Assembly (NCBI GenBank): GCA_950295325.1
Contig: OX485807.1
Coordinates: 29,671,666-29,735,665 of the forward strand
Source of the DNA: Polytrichum commune
Lineage: Eukaryota; Streptophyta; Polytrichopsida; Polytrichales; Polytrichaceae
Direction of reading: 5' to 3'
DNA length: 64,000 nt
The position numbers and the translations under genes were made by a program. This document shows positions 45,260 through 56,986 of the stretch, piece by piece. The notes beneath the pieces are model-generated. The model did no database searches, was not told the DNA's origin, and saw only the letters and a list, made by a program, of their open reading frames with translations. Every line of letters starts with the position of its first letter. Positions within the stretch are counted from its first letter, which is position 1.

Positions 45260-48200
45260 CCTTTTGTTTGTGGATTTTTATGCCCTTGATTGATGAATTG
45301 AGGATAACATGTTTGTGATTCAGAAACCTACTTTGCAATGACAGTCGAAGCAGCTGCAAGTCATGCTAAGCCCAAGCTGATGCAATTTGACTAATTCCAC
45401 TAAATTAGAACCACGCATCCCATTTGCAAGTACTGTACTTATACATGAAATCTTGTAATCTAAGAACAAGGTTCCTGAAGCAATGCCTTCGCCATAATCT
45501 TCTTGCCTAGGATTGTGGAGCAGTACCAGTGGCCAACCATGTTAATACTTACTCTCCTTGTGAACTTATTTTGATGGTAAGAATGCTCAGTTTTGTACCT
45601 CTATGATTGTGGTTTTGTAGTGGCAATAGATCATGGAATGGAAACCTTGTGGAAAGTGAAGATTGCATGTACGTCCAAAAAGCACACTAATTTCAATTTC
45701 TTTCTTTATAGTGGGAAATCTGCTCATATTTGGCAGGATGAGAGCGCACATGCAATACGTGTTGTTGCAGAGACCCTGAACATTTATTCTGGAGTGCTAA
45801 GTAGAAAGGCTAAACCTATGCAAATGTTATGGAGCAAGTTTAGGATATCGAATGCACACTCCTCAACTCTGGATGTATAGTTTTGGTGGTCGTAACTACT
45901 TCTCAAGCCATGGACGAGCTTTTCAGTGCAAAGGAAGACAAAAATCTATGTTTGCACTACATGTAAATCAATCACATCTCAAACCTTAGGGTTCAACACC
46001 CACTCTATGTAGGATAGTCAAGTAAATTCACCTCATGTTGACTGTGTTGCAGAAGCTGATTATTGGAACCCTAATGTCACTGTGGCTGCAAATGTATGAC
46101 AAGACGCTGGGCAAGATGTATTCATAGCAAGAGGATGTATATTGAATGTGCAACTTCACTGTTGACATCTATTGCTCCACATTACGGGCCACATGGATTA
46201 CGGAGAAGGCATTACTTCTTTGAGGGAACTGGTAGATAGGTTGCAAAAGTCTTCATATTCTCAACCTCTCACAATGCTCTGCAAAAAGGGAAACACCCAC
46301 ACTATATTGAGACAAACCTAGTGGTTTGTGAAGGTGAAGCAATCATCCATTACGGTGTTGCAGGTTAAGAAATATTTATCCCTTGCATCGCATGAACCCC
46401 ATTTCCCTTTTTAGTTTAGTTTCCCTAAAATTGAACCAACGAGCAGGCAGGCAGGCATGCATGCAACGAATCATAAAGCCTATTTAGCTGACTTGAATTC
46501 AAATGGCAAACACCATGCTTGTTTCGGGCATCCACCACTAAAAATGTTTAGCTTGCAAAACTGCAAAAGTTGTGGGTGCGCTTTATTTTCTAAAGCATAA
46601 ATTCTATGAAGACATGCATCTACATTTTGATTTAAGGTTGTTGCTGGGGTAAACTTTTAATTATGAATCTAGTAGAATAACGTCCATATTCAATCCACAT
46701 TATATATTAATTATATCTATTTTCTGACTTTTAATCTATTATATAGTGATTGTTGGTGTGTACTTTTGGTTGTGAGTTTACTTAAATAACATAGTTGTGA
46801 ATGTCGAATTCCAAAGTTTGGTGGTCTGATTAGGTGTGTTATTACACATCTCTTTGGGGCGCAATTGCTCGATGTTGGCGTGCATTGCTACAATGTAAGT
46901 AAGCAATCCCTTGAATATCTCTCAATGGCCTCCAACGACCCCTTTTGTGTCAAATTTCATAATTGCATTTAAACTACTTTTTTCGGGAATAATAATCCCG
47001 TAAGCCCAAATTAATGCTAAATGGAAATTTTCAACAAGCGGTTATCTTGCTCGGAGGGCTCAAGCTCTCTAGTAATGGTTAATTAATGTTGGACCACGTG
47101 CAACTTGAGGTAAGTCCAAACAACTTGGATTATGTCATCTTTGGCAACTTGCATGCTATCAAGTAACGCCGCATACAATCTAACCACTGGAGGATATTGG
47201 TCCTTGGGTTATCCTCAAAGCACTTGGGGTCCATCAACTCGGTGTGTTATATAAAGGAGTCTTGGGCATTTCCACCTTGCATTTTCAAGGGGACCAATTG
47301 TTGTTCCAATAAAGCTTGCTTATTAGTTTCAATATCGAGTAGAATATCCAATCAAATTTACATATCATAAAAGAGGGACCCATCTTTCATCGACGAGTCT
47401 TTCACTTGCCATATGCTCTAAATCTTGCAACATTATAGATGAAGTCTTGGTTGAGACTACAACTCCACAAAGTTCCGAAGAACAAATGGCTTTCAAGCAA
47501 AGTTAGCCTAATGATGCTTAAAGCGAGAATAAGAACTAAGCAAATGAAATAAGATATTCAATCAAAGCTTATTGGCAACCACTTTGCATAAATACAAGTG
47601 AAATTTCAAGTTCTTAGAATATTTTTGGCAATTTTAGTATTGCGGCCAAACACCTCACCAAACATATTTTTTTAAAAATCGACTTGATAATAACTTCACT
47701 AATTCAAAAATATGTGTCAGAATTGGATGATATAAAATCTAAAATCCAAATGTCAAGTTACTCTCTCCAACACATGCGTGTAAAATATGAGGGAAAGTAA
47801 ACCAAATTGTAGTAAACAAAATTGGGATGTGAAATTCTCACCCATGCTGAGATTCGAAATAGCTCCTATCCAATGTGTCAAGCTTGCAAAAATTAAGACC
47901 AAATTACAAAATTCTCAAGAAAATCACATGAATGAGAATTGTCTATTGTGTCATGAACCACTTCACCACAGAGCCATGAGGAAGATGATCCTTTGCGATG
48001 CAAACCTTCCTCATGCAAAGTGCTCACCCCTATGCCAGTAATCTAAGTTAAGAGGAGTTGTCACTTATCTTTATTAGTGAGGGTGGTAGCAATTTTTGAA
48101 GCACACACTATTTAGCCAAATCTTAAAGTTACTGAAGGTTAAAAAATTTATTGAACAACATCAAATTCATGAATACATACTCATAAACCATAGATTTCAA

Positions 48201-50190
48201 AAGAATAAGTGTATGCTCTAAGGTGTTTGTAAATTGCTAATTTTTTTTAATATATGAAAACACATGCTTGTTAGTGAATAGTGCCAAGTGCCGGTATTTT
48301 GAGTGCATAATACTAATGTGAATAGTAATTTCAGTGAATAATGTTGGGATGAACAATGCTCCCTAAATATTTTGGTGGCACGAATTTCTTAGTATAAGGA
48401 AAGTTAATATCACCTTCAATAGTTTTCTACATTCACTATTAGCCCTCCCTCAATAATTGGGATAACCAATCTAGTTAGCTCCCACTAGTTGGATTGCCAC
48501 AAATCCTTATAGCTAAAGCTCCTTAATAGTCATGTTGACATGACTAGTCTTACTATGACTCCATTAGAGGATAGAAATTCTTAAGAAAAATGAGAATGTG
48601 TGAGTATGGACTTCATTGTCAGTCTTATGTACACTAAGTGAGGGCCTGATGCAATCTTTGTATGTGTCAATAATTGAGCAAGATGGCTCATTTTATTGCA
48701 ACTATTACAATTGTGACCGCCAAGAAGACGATGCAATTATTAGAGGATCATGTGTACAAGCTACATGGTTATCTCCTTGAGATAGCTAATGGAATAGATG
48801 TGAGATTTACAAGTAGAGTTTTGTTGATTGTTCCACTACTTATTAGGCACTCAATTGGGTAGTATGCAAGTCATAGAATTTAAACAAATTTATTTGGCAA
48901 ATCTTAACAGACATGATAAGAAATTACAACATTTTGTCACCCCGAAAAATAACCCGCATTGATTCAATATTCTAATGTAGCCGGTATGCATCAAAGGTGA
49001 ATCAATAGGGACAAATGATGGAAATGTATCCATTTTCTTGCCCTCTTGTGAACTTAGCATTAGGGGAGGAATGAACTCAAAAGGTGCCCACGAGTTTGGT
49101 CCCCAAAAAGGATTTTCTCTAATATTTTGTGTTCAAAACTCAAATTAAAATGAGGTGCGGCTCAAAGGTACTAGAAACCGGAACCAGTAAACTATTGACA
49201 CGTTAGGGTGTGGACTTGTCATGATGTAGTCCTCTAGTACTTGTGATGTTGCCGTGACCTCCATTATGTACTTCCGGAGTCGCATCGGCAAGGTTGAGTA
49301 TGCTAAGCACGACTCCATTGGCTTGGACTCATGGTCCAAAACCATGTGGCACCTTATGTGCCATGTGAGCTCGTGGGTATGCTCTTGTACTACATGGCTC
49401 GGAATATTAAGAATCTATTTTTTTGGTTATTACAAGGGCAAGAGCATATTGAGTCCATTCCTCCCGTAATGGCTTGTTCTTACATGAAGTAATAAATAAT
49501 GGGTGAACTTAAGGCCATATTATGAAACTCCACTCTATTCATACATCGTGGATGACTATTTCACACACACCCTCCCCCCACGCACGTATGACTAGTTGAG
49601 AATTACAACACTAGTTTCATTTTGATATGACCAGAAATGCAACTTTTTTATAGTCCTATTGGGTGTCCTTGGTGGGGTACTATCTTTCGGGGGAATGAAC
49701 TTGGGTTCTTCATTGATAGACCACTGCCCAATCATCCTAAAATTATATGGCTTCATGGGTCCATTCAATTTTTGCACAAGATTTGTTGTTTCGTGGGTTC
49801 ATGCTAAAATGACACAAATTATGTTTAATCAACGCACAAATAATGCATGAAATTAATTTAAGATAATAGAATGAATAATAATAAAAATTCTCACATTAAT
49901 AGGACCTTATTTGTAGATTTTACGTCATAAGATGTTTAATATTACAGAATAAATGCGTTAAACCCTCAGAAAAACTTCTAACAACATCTCCACATTAAAA
50001 ATTAAATAAATAAGATTTCCGTTGCATTGAGTGTTTATGATGATTTGCCAGTGCATTTACCATCATACCTCCACTATTAGCTGGGAAAATGGTGTTTGCA
50101 AATTCTATGTTCTTGAGGCTCAAAAGAAGTTCGGCATCTAAATGTCTGGGCTCTTTCGATGCTTCCCTTCTCCACATGTGAAGCTGGAAC
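45260..50190. other. Gene-free stretch
   Basis: Only short chance frames occur. The frame at 45593-45880 has a segment resembling PAT intron 3 flank (AAGATTGCATGTACGTCCAA against AAGACTGCATGTACTTTCAA) but encodes nothing recognisable. Confidence 0.35.
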
Positions 50191-50526
50191 TTAGGGGCGG
50201 TTTACACCATAGACCATGAACTCGTCCCACGGAAGATGCCTTATTCCTTGGTACGAGTTCATGGTCTACATTTCATGGTCCGAGTTATTAAAAAATTGAT
50301 TTACAAAGCCGTTGGGCCCCTCACTAGGTGTAAACCGAATGTGGACCAAGAGGAATGACCATGCGGCAAGGAGTGGATGTGCTGATTTTTTTAATATAAA
50401 GCCCAAAAAGGGCAGTTTTAGTAAAAAACAAAGTTTGACCATTTTGTTGACTTCACTTGTCTACACATGCCTTCACTTATCTTCTCACTTAGGTTTTTCT
50501 TCTTTTCGCCTTAAAATTCAGCAAGT

Positions 50527-51921
50527 ATGGTCGAAATGGAAGAGAGGAGGAGGAAGCTAGTTGTGCTACTAGGATTGTACATATTTTTGTACATGCTTGT
50601 GAAGAATGTTGTAGGCATTCAAACACTGATTTTGCAAGGAGAATGGGAAAAATTTGCAATTTTGAGCGTGGTTTACGAAAGCATTGGACGTAAAGAGAGG
50701 AACATATGGAGTCAAGAGAGGATGTTAGGTTTTGTGGACCGGTTGCTATTAGGTTCGTGGACGGAGAAAGAATTTAGAAAGCGAACGCGAGTGACATATA
50801 CGACATTTAGGTTCTTGTGTGAGAGGTTGGGTCCTTATTTGAAGAAAGAGGATACTCGTTTTAGGGTTTCGGTACCGGTGCAAGAGAGGATAGCGATGTC
50901 ATTGCATCGGTTGGGTAGTGGTGATGGATTGCAAACAATAGGTGATTTGTATGGAGTACATAAAAGCACAATATCTATAATAGTGAGAGAATTTTGCAGA
51001 GCCGTAAGAAAGCATCTTCAACCAATTTTCGTGCAAACTCCAAGTGAATCACAGTTTAGGGTTTTAGCTTCAAAGTTCGAAAAGTTGCACGGAATACCTT
51101 ACATTATAGGTGCGATAGATGGATCACATATTCCTGTTTTAGCTCCTATACTCGGGGGAGAAGATTATTACTGTAGGAAGTCATTTCATTCAGCGATTTT
51201 ACAGGGAATTGTTGGACCTGATTGCATGTTTTGGGATTATGAGTTTGGGTGGGCAGGGAGTCTTCACGATTGGGCAGTATTTCAAGTGACAAAAATTGGA
51301 CGAGCTTGTATTGAGGGTAAATTCCAGCCTTACAAGTTGATAGGAGATGCGGCATATCCGGTACGACCTTGGATGTATTGTCTATTTAAGGGTGGAAAAA
51401 CAGCGTTATCCGGGAAAGAGGGAAATTGGAATTTCATACAATCTTCGACGAGGATGTGCGTAGAGAGGGCGTTCGGGATTTTGAAGGGCAGATGGAGATT
51501 GATAATGAAACGATCTGAGGTACCTTTGAGGAATATGCCTGATATTGTAGCAACTTGTATAGTATTGCACAATATATGTATTGTCAATAACGAAGGTATA
51601 GAAGAAGATTGGATTATTGAAGCAGAAAATAAATTATCTAGAAGAATTAGCGAGGGTGAAGTAGGAGAAGGCAGTGAATTACGAGGAGAAAGAGCTGGAA
51701 TTGCGGAAGTGCGAAGAAGGATATTAGCTAGGGAAGATATGCCAATTGCAGATGAAGAAAATAATGAAGAGACAAATTTATTTTTATTGAGAGAAAATGA
51801 GAAGGCTAATGACCTTCTGCGGGAAGCTACAACGATGCACGAAACATTGGCAGAAAGTTTGTGGCAATACAAACTACGGCAGAAATCTAGTATTATGGAA
51901 ACTGATAGTGATAGTGATTAA
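50527..51921 (+). CDS. PIF/Harbinger transposase, open frame
   Basis: 464 residues, single exon, uninterrupted. It cuts and rejoins DNA at the element ends with a DDE nuclease fold. A helix-turn-helix lies at about 136-156 (QTIGDLYGVHKSTISIIVREF region). The catalytic triad is visible as D198 in GAIDGSH, D274 in GDAAYP and E313 in VERAFG, with 38 residues between the last two. The conserved LRNMPDIVATCIVLHNICI block and an acidic C-terminus ending METDSDSD follow. Length and motif order are normal for the family. The annotated start (TATGGTCG...) gives MVEMEERRRKL; the second in-frame ATG three codons later is equally possible. It would need its MYB-like partner, which is broken in this copy. 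Confidence 0.93.
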   Translation: MVEMEERRRKLVVLLGLYIFLYMLVKNVVGIQTLILQGEWEKFAILSVVYESIGRKERNIWSQERMLGFVDRLLLGSWTEKEFRKRTRVTYTTFRFLCERLGPYLKKEDTRFRVSVPVQERIAMSLHRLGSGDGLQTIGDLYGVHKSTISIIVREFCRAVRKHLQPIFVQTPSESQFRVLASKFEKLHGIPYIIGAIDGSHIPVLAPILGGEDYYCRKSFHSAILQGIVGPDCMFWDYEFGWAGSLHDWAVFQVTKIGRACIEGKFQPYKLIGDAAYPVRPWMYCLFKGGKTALSGKEGNWNFIQSSTRMCVERAFGILKGRWRLIMKRSEVPLRNMPDIVATCIVLHNICIVNNEGIEEDWIIEAENKLSRRISEGEVGEGSELRGERAGIAEVRRRILAREDMPIADEENNEETNLFLLRENEKANDLLREATTMHETLAESLWQYKLRQKSSIMETDSDSD

Positions 51922-51923
51922 AT

Positions 51924-53130
51924 CTAGAATTTAGCTATAAGAGCTGCAAAATTCTTATCCATATTCTTGAGGATAGCAGTAGATTCTTGGAATGAAGCAA
52001 GAAGTGCCCCTGAATTTCCTACAACCTGTTCTAGAAGATTTTCAATCTTCTCTTGTGTCTTCTTTTTCTTCTCTTGTGTTGGCGGTGCAGAAGTTGTTGT
52101 CTGAGACGGTGTAGGGGTAGAAGGAATATTATCTTCTGCCTAAGATTCTGTAGCACTAGCAGGAATTTCATTGTGAACACTGGCCCTACTACCATACCAT
52201 TGATCCATCTCTGTAAACCACTTGCATTCTTGTTTTCTATTACTGCCTGAAATTTCATTTGCTCTCTTGTCAGTTCTGTATTCACTTAAGATGGTTTTGT
52301 ATTTTTTTTTGCACGATAACCAGGAACGGTTGAAACCTTTGATTGCAGCGACCATTCGACCATAGCGGCCGCCCGACTATGGGGGGAGGGGGGGCATAGG
52401 GGCATAGGGGCAGGGGCATAGGGGCATAGGGGCTTACGGCTAAGGCCAAGGCCTCTACGGGCCCATCATACGGCCAACATCATACATTTACCTTTTATCT
52501 TTTATCTTTTACCTTTTACCATATTTACCTTTTACCACATTTACTTTTTACCACATTTACCACATCTACCTTTTACCACATTTACCTTTTACCAAAAATC
52601 AAATTACAAAAAAATTTGAAAAACATATTACCTTGCTTGTTTGCTGTTTTTGTGAATTCTTCCTCCATCTCCCCGCGAATTGCTATCAGGTGATGCACTT
52701 CAAAATCCTTCCATTTGATTCTGCTAATTTCTTCTTCTTCTTCTTCCGATTCGCCAATTTCGATTGTATTCCTCTTGTCGCCTTTCTTCATCTTCTTTGT
52801 TGATTCTTTTGTAACACGCCCCCTCTTTCTTCCTGCTAGTTGGCTCTTTGCTGCTCCCTCGGTTTCCTCTTTTTCTTCAAACATTTCTTCTATAACATGA
52901 TGACTATCTAACTGTCCTCCTTGTCTGTAATTTGTCATGTTCAGAAGTGGAGGAGGATGAAATACACTAAAAGTGTTGGGGAGCACATTCGGACCTTGCA
53001 ACATTCGTGAAATCGAATTTTGATTCTCTCTGAAATTTTGATTTGACACTCGTTGCATCCACTCTGAATTTTGTGACCACTCTCCTTGTGACTCTCTACG
53101 TGCTTCCTCATCAACAAAGTATCCTTCCAT
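51924..53130 (-). pseudogene. MYB/SANT-like partner protein of the complete Harbinger, broken
   Basis: Exon 1 (53130-52632) encodes an acidic, Lys/Arg-rich N-terminus with a nuclear-signal-like GRKRGRVTKESTKKMKK run, then KWKDFEVHHLIAIRGEMEEE, the first SANT helix. The donor CAAG|GTAATATG is good. Exon 2 starts near 52376 (PLWSN) and gives AAIKGFNRSWLSCKKKYKTI and KWFTEMDQWYG, the rest of the SANT domain, then a helical tail to TAG at 51924-51926. Two lesions are seen: a frameshift at about 52350 between PLWSN and VAAIKG, and an in-frame TAG at 52140-52142. The intron (52377-52631) contains two minisatellites. In related elements this protein binds the ends and assists nuclear import. Confidence 0.8.
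52379..52600. repeat. Two minisatellites in the MYB-like intron
   Basis: GGGGCATA units occupy about 52381-52432, and ACCTTTT/ACCACATTT units about 52490-52595. Both are irregular. Confidence 0.85.
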
Positions 53131-53579
53131 TTCTGCGGAAAAAAAATTTTGCGAAAAAATTTTGCGAAAAAAAATCTATCACTCTATCACTATGTTGCAA
53201 GAAAGAGAAATGACAAATCCTTCATATAACGGCCTTTTCATTGTGCCCTGAAATTAAACCGTTAATCCGTTTTAACAGTAACCTGCAGCGGACAATAAAA
53301 ATTTATTAAAAAATTTATTTTGGCATTTTTCTGCCATGGGCCCCTGACTGTTTTTCCAGGACCACCTCTTTTGCCCCTCCCAACGGAAAACCCGTTGGAC
53401 CATGCCAGTGGATATAGTAGGCTTAAAATACAAAATTTGTGGACCTCAACCTCCGTGGTCACTCTGCCATTTTTTCCTTGGTGTAAACCCAAGTCGTCCC
53501 GGGACGACTTCAACGTCCAATCACATCGCTTAAACGGCCGTGGGACGACTTCATGGTCCATAGTGTAAACCGCCCCTTA

Positions 53580-54190
53580 GTGTCTGAGCCTCAACGCATG
53601 AGCTGACGACCATCTCTCTTGCATGCTCTTTGTCAACATTACCTACATTTGCATGTGTCCTTTCCACAAACTTGACGTCTTCTATACACAATTCAAGATG
53701 TTATCAGCTTTGTTTTGTGGATCCAAGGATGCCCAGAAGAAAGCCTGTACCCAAAGAAGGTGTAATAGCCATGCGTTTCAAGAATCTGCTGCCAGTGGAG
53801 AATCATGTCAACTTCATCAAATTTGTGCTGACTCCACGATCTGGAGCCACCTTTGTAACAGCAAATGCTTTACCCCATATTGGTAGGCAGACGTTTGAAT
53901 TCTCAAGCCATACATGAAGCTCTAAACTCCATACATAGATGTGCCATAGCTGGGTTCTCAGCACAGAATGAACTATTCTTTCGCCTTTTACTAAAGAATA
54001 CTGTGTGTTGGGTTCAGATACTGGCAAACCCTTCTTTTTGGATTGCTCCTTCTGGGGTCCCATTGAAGATTCTAAATAGGAGTGAATGTGATAATGAATT
54101 AATGTTCGTTGGAAATTATATGGTGATTTGATGACGGTCCTACAGAGATCGATGCGTTATTGAAGCACAACCATTCGCTTGTTTCAGATT
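53580..54190. other. Short frame of uncertain origin between Harbinger and Tigger
   Basis: At about 53690-53880 one frame reads RMPRRKPVPKEGVIAMRFKN and continues to FVLTPRSGATFVTANALP. It looks protein-like and faintly recalls the N-terminus of a nucleolar GTPase, but I cannot place it. It is probably an exon fragment. Confidence 0.25.
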
Positions 54191-54196
54191 GAGGTA

Positions 54197-55053
54197 CAGT
54201 CTCACCTCGTTTATATGACACCCTCGATATTACGACACATTTTTCTGAAACCAAACTTTTTAGTTCAAAACTCCCTCTTTTATATGACTACAACACTCGA
54301 TAATGCGACATTTAGAACCTCCGTTTTGTCATATTAAAGAGGAAGTAAGTGCAAAAATTCTTTTCATCTATGTTATGTACATCTAAAATGCATCCATTTT
54401 CACTTGGGAACTATTTGGGAACTTTACTTATCATTGGGAACTTAATGAGAATTAGGGTTACTAGAGTAGAATGGACATAATTCGGGTTAGAGTGGCCTCC
54501 TACCTAGTATGTTGCCGTGAATTGAGTACTGATGAGTTGGTGAATGTTGCTTTGGGAACCAATTATGCACAAGACTTTTATCTTAATATTGATCTACATT
54601 CAGTAACTGTGGATGATGTTGCTCCACCTAAAGTAAAGCTTAGTGATGTTAAGCGTCATGCATCATTGTTGTTTAGTTTCTTATTAAAGAACTCTTCATA
54701 TTTTGGTGTTAATGAAATTATTAGTTTTCAAAAGTTAGTAGGGAATTTAGATAAGATGACAGTTGCTAACTTGGGTAGACAACACCACAGATCTTTGGAC
54801 TCCAAATTCAAGGGTTCTTGAGAATATTTGTATTGATTTATAGTTATAAGTTATTATTTCATAAATTCATACCATCTATATTACTAAAACTCCTTGTATG
54901 TATTTTTAAACTCATATTACTTATATTTTCGTATTCTCTCAATGATACGACACAACTTTACGCCATTTGTCATATTAATGAGAAGACAACACCTCGATAA
55001 TACAACTTTTTTTTTGTGTTTCCCAAACGTGTCATACTAAAGAGGGAGAACAA
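54197..55053 (+). mobile_element. Tigger/pogo element 2, internally deleted
   Basis: The left end CAGTCTCACCTCGTTTATAT follows TA at 54195-54196. The right end matches it more weakly in inverted orientation (GTGTCATACTAAAGAGGGAG) and is followed by TA at 54054-plus-1000, that is 55054-55055. Subterminal motifs ATATGAC and GATAATGCGACA recur. It retains only the C-terminal part of the transposase and is about 857 bp. Confidence 0.7.
54471..54821 (+). pseudogene. C-terminal tail of a Tigger transposase
   Basis: About 117 codons include RELSTDELVNVALG, KRHASLLFSFLLKNSSYFGV and ISFQKLVGNLDKMTVANLGR, the usual tail of plant Tigger transposases. It ends in TGA at 54819-54821. DNA-binding and catalytic parts are gone. 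Confidence 0.65.
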
Positions 55054-55059
55054 TATTCA

Positions 55060-56425
55060 CTACGCTGAGCAGGTATTTAAGAAGGAGAAGATCAGTCTTT
55101 TTAGAGGAGATGAACTTGGTTATGAAAGACTTTGGGGACGCCACTACATGTTTCTCTGATCCCAAGAGTAGGGTGAATGTTGTAGAATAACAAAATATAT
55201 TCTCGAGTCAGTGTCAATTCTCATCCAATAACCCAAGAAGGTGTTTGTTATCCGATTGCCTATTTTAGATTCAATTTGCTCAAACAATAGTTGTTTAGGT
55301 GGATGAAATTGATATCATTCAATGTTGTAGTTCTTCACCTTCAACAAAAATATTATCATTTTTAATACAAAAGAAGTTGTGTAAAACACAATTAAATGCG
55401 ATAATAAGAGGCGCATGTTGAATCTACACATGTAATATATATATATATATATATATATATGAAGGTTTTTTATGGAATTGTTTTTAAACAAAATAGACTC
55501 TTATCAAATTAATCATGTGTAAGTGAGTCTACATATAGAACATATATATTTTTTGATACAAAACTTTGGTAATGAAATATGTAAACAAAAAATCTAAATA
55601 GAAAATCTTTATTTTGACCCTAGTGTATCCAAGGTACCACTACATGAAGTTGGTGACAAGGCCCATATCTTGGGTAAATTATTTAGGGGTTAATGTTTGG
55701 CTTCTAAAATTTGTTTTTGAATTAGTAAGCAACCTGGCAAAGAGTGTTCACTAGAAATATAATTCAAAAGAAATGTATTTGAGAAGCATATCATTCCTTT
55801 AAATTAGCCCAAAGAGTAGTAAGGTGGACTTGGGGTTGAATAGGACACAATTGTCTTCAAATTTAACATAGCCGGCCCTGCATGATAATGTGTATCTCAT
55901 ACACAAAGGGCATTGTCTGTCCTTGTCTAAATTATACAAAAAGAATAATATTTGGCTACTAGAATATATCTTCAGCATCTAAATGTGAAGCCCACAATAT
56001 GAGATTACCTTTATATGGACATTACTCCATATTTTATGAACACATTTAGGTCCAAAAACATGACTCCTCTTTAGAGAGCAGGCTGACTTAGCCTTGTCTA
56101 CCTCATAAAGTTTTTAATCAATACTTAATGCAAAAAATTTAGGGAATCACTCTTCAAGGCCTTTTATTGTCTATTTGTAAACTTGGATGATCTTAGTATG
56201 TATACTTACATCTTATGTATATTGGGTTAATTTTTTAATACACATAGCACTTTCAGTTTTGCAAAACGAATTTCGAATTTGATTTCAATTGTGAACCGAA
56301 ATGCACATTCTAAATCACATTCAACATGCATATTAAGGTATTTTGGGAATAGATTTATTGAACTGCACATTGGTTCCTATAAAATTGGACATTTGAATTG
56401 TATATGTAGGAAGCCCAAAAAACAC
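55060..56425. other. Gene-free stretch
   Basis: A (TA)n run lies at about 55436-55460. Nothing else is recognised. Confidence 0.4.
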
Positions 56426-56433
56426 ATTGCAAG

Positions 56434-56709
56434 CCCGGGTACGCAACTCCCGTATTATATGGTTCTGATTATAATCACTTATAATGCGTTTTAGTCCAAT
56501 ATTGAGTGATATAATTTGTTTTAATGTAGGAAACCCTTATAGCCCTTCTAACAAGGAACCCGACTTTTTTTTCATCTCATTTTATTTAATTTGGTCTTCA
56601 CCCAACTTTTTGATCATTTTAATTTGATATAATTTTTTACAAAAGCCGTCCTCTAAGCCGTTTTTAATACGATGCCCCCTGCGTATAATATGGGAGTTGC
56701 GTACCCGGG
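56434..56709. mobile_element. Short MITE with 8-bp target-site duplication ATTGCAAG
   Basis: Both ends start CCCGGGTACGCAACTCCC (right end on the minus strand), and the repeats run about 27 bp. Exact ATTGCAAG copies flank the element at 56426-56433 and 56710-56717. It is 276 bp, AT-rich inside, with no coding capacity. Confidence 0.9.
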
Positions 56710-56986
56710 ATTGCAAGGTCAGTGCCTTTGTACTTTCACTCACAACAAGGTAAAGTCTTAACTTAATGAACAAACTTGCACAATCATGAAAAAAACTCCA
56801 AATTTGTTATTGCACTCTATGACATTGCACTCTATGACATTATAAACATGCTTTGCAAGTGAATGCGTAGTCTTGCCTTAAGGCATGGCCAAGAAGCCAC
56901 AGCTTATAGCGAAGTGTCGTCTCCGCAACCTGAGGCGGTGATATCTAGAAGTTCTGCCTCAACTTGCAAATTGGCAGCGTACTTGG

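Larger units (their letters stand above)
50194..53576 (+). mobile_element. Complete PIF/Harbinger element with TTA target-site duplications
   Basis: The left end GGGGCGGTTTACACCATAGA and the minus-strand right end GGGGCGGTTTACACTATGGA are inverted repeats. They extend about 40 bp (to CGTCCCACGG) with three mismatches. TTA flanks at 50191-50193 and 53577-53579. The 3383-bp element carries an open transposase (plus) and a MYB/SANT-like partner (minus) that converge with two bases between their stops. The short spacing and single-exon transposase suggest a young insertion, but the partner gene is damaged. Confidence 0.95.

Noticed and set aside
45593-45880. Possible duplicate of PAT sequence
   Set aside because: Only about 20 bases resemble the flank of PAT exon 3; no PAT motif is encoded.
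51330-51872. 180-codon minus-strand frame
   Set aside because: Antisense shadow of the Harbinger transposase.
53690-53880. Fragment of a nucleolar GTPase gene
   Set aside because: The resemblance (RFKN...FVLTPRSG) is too weak to name; listed only as an uncertain frame.
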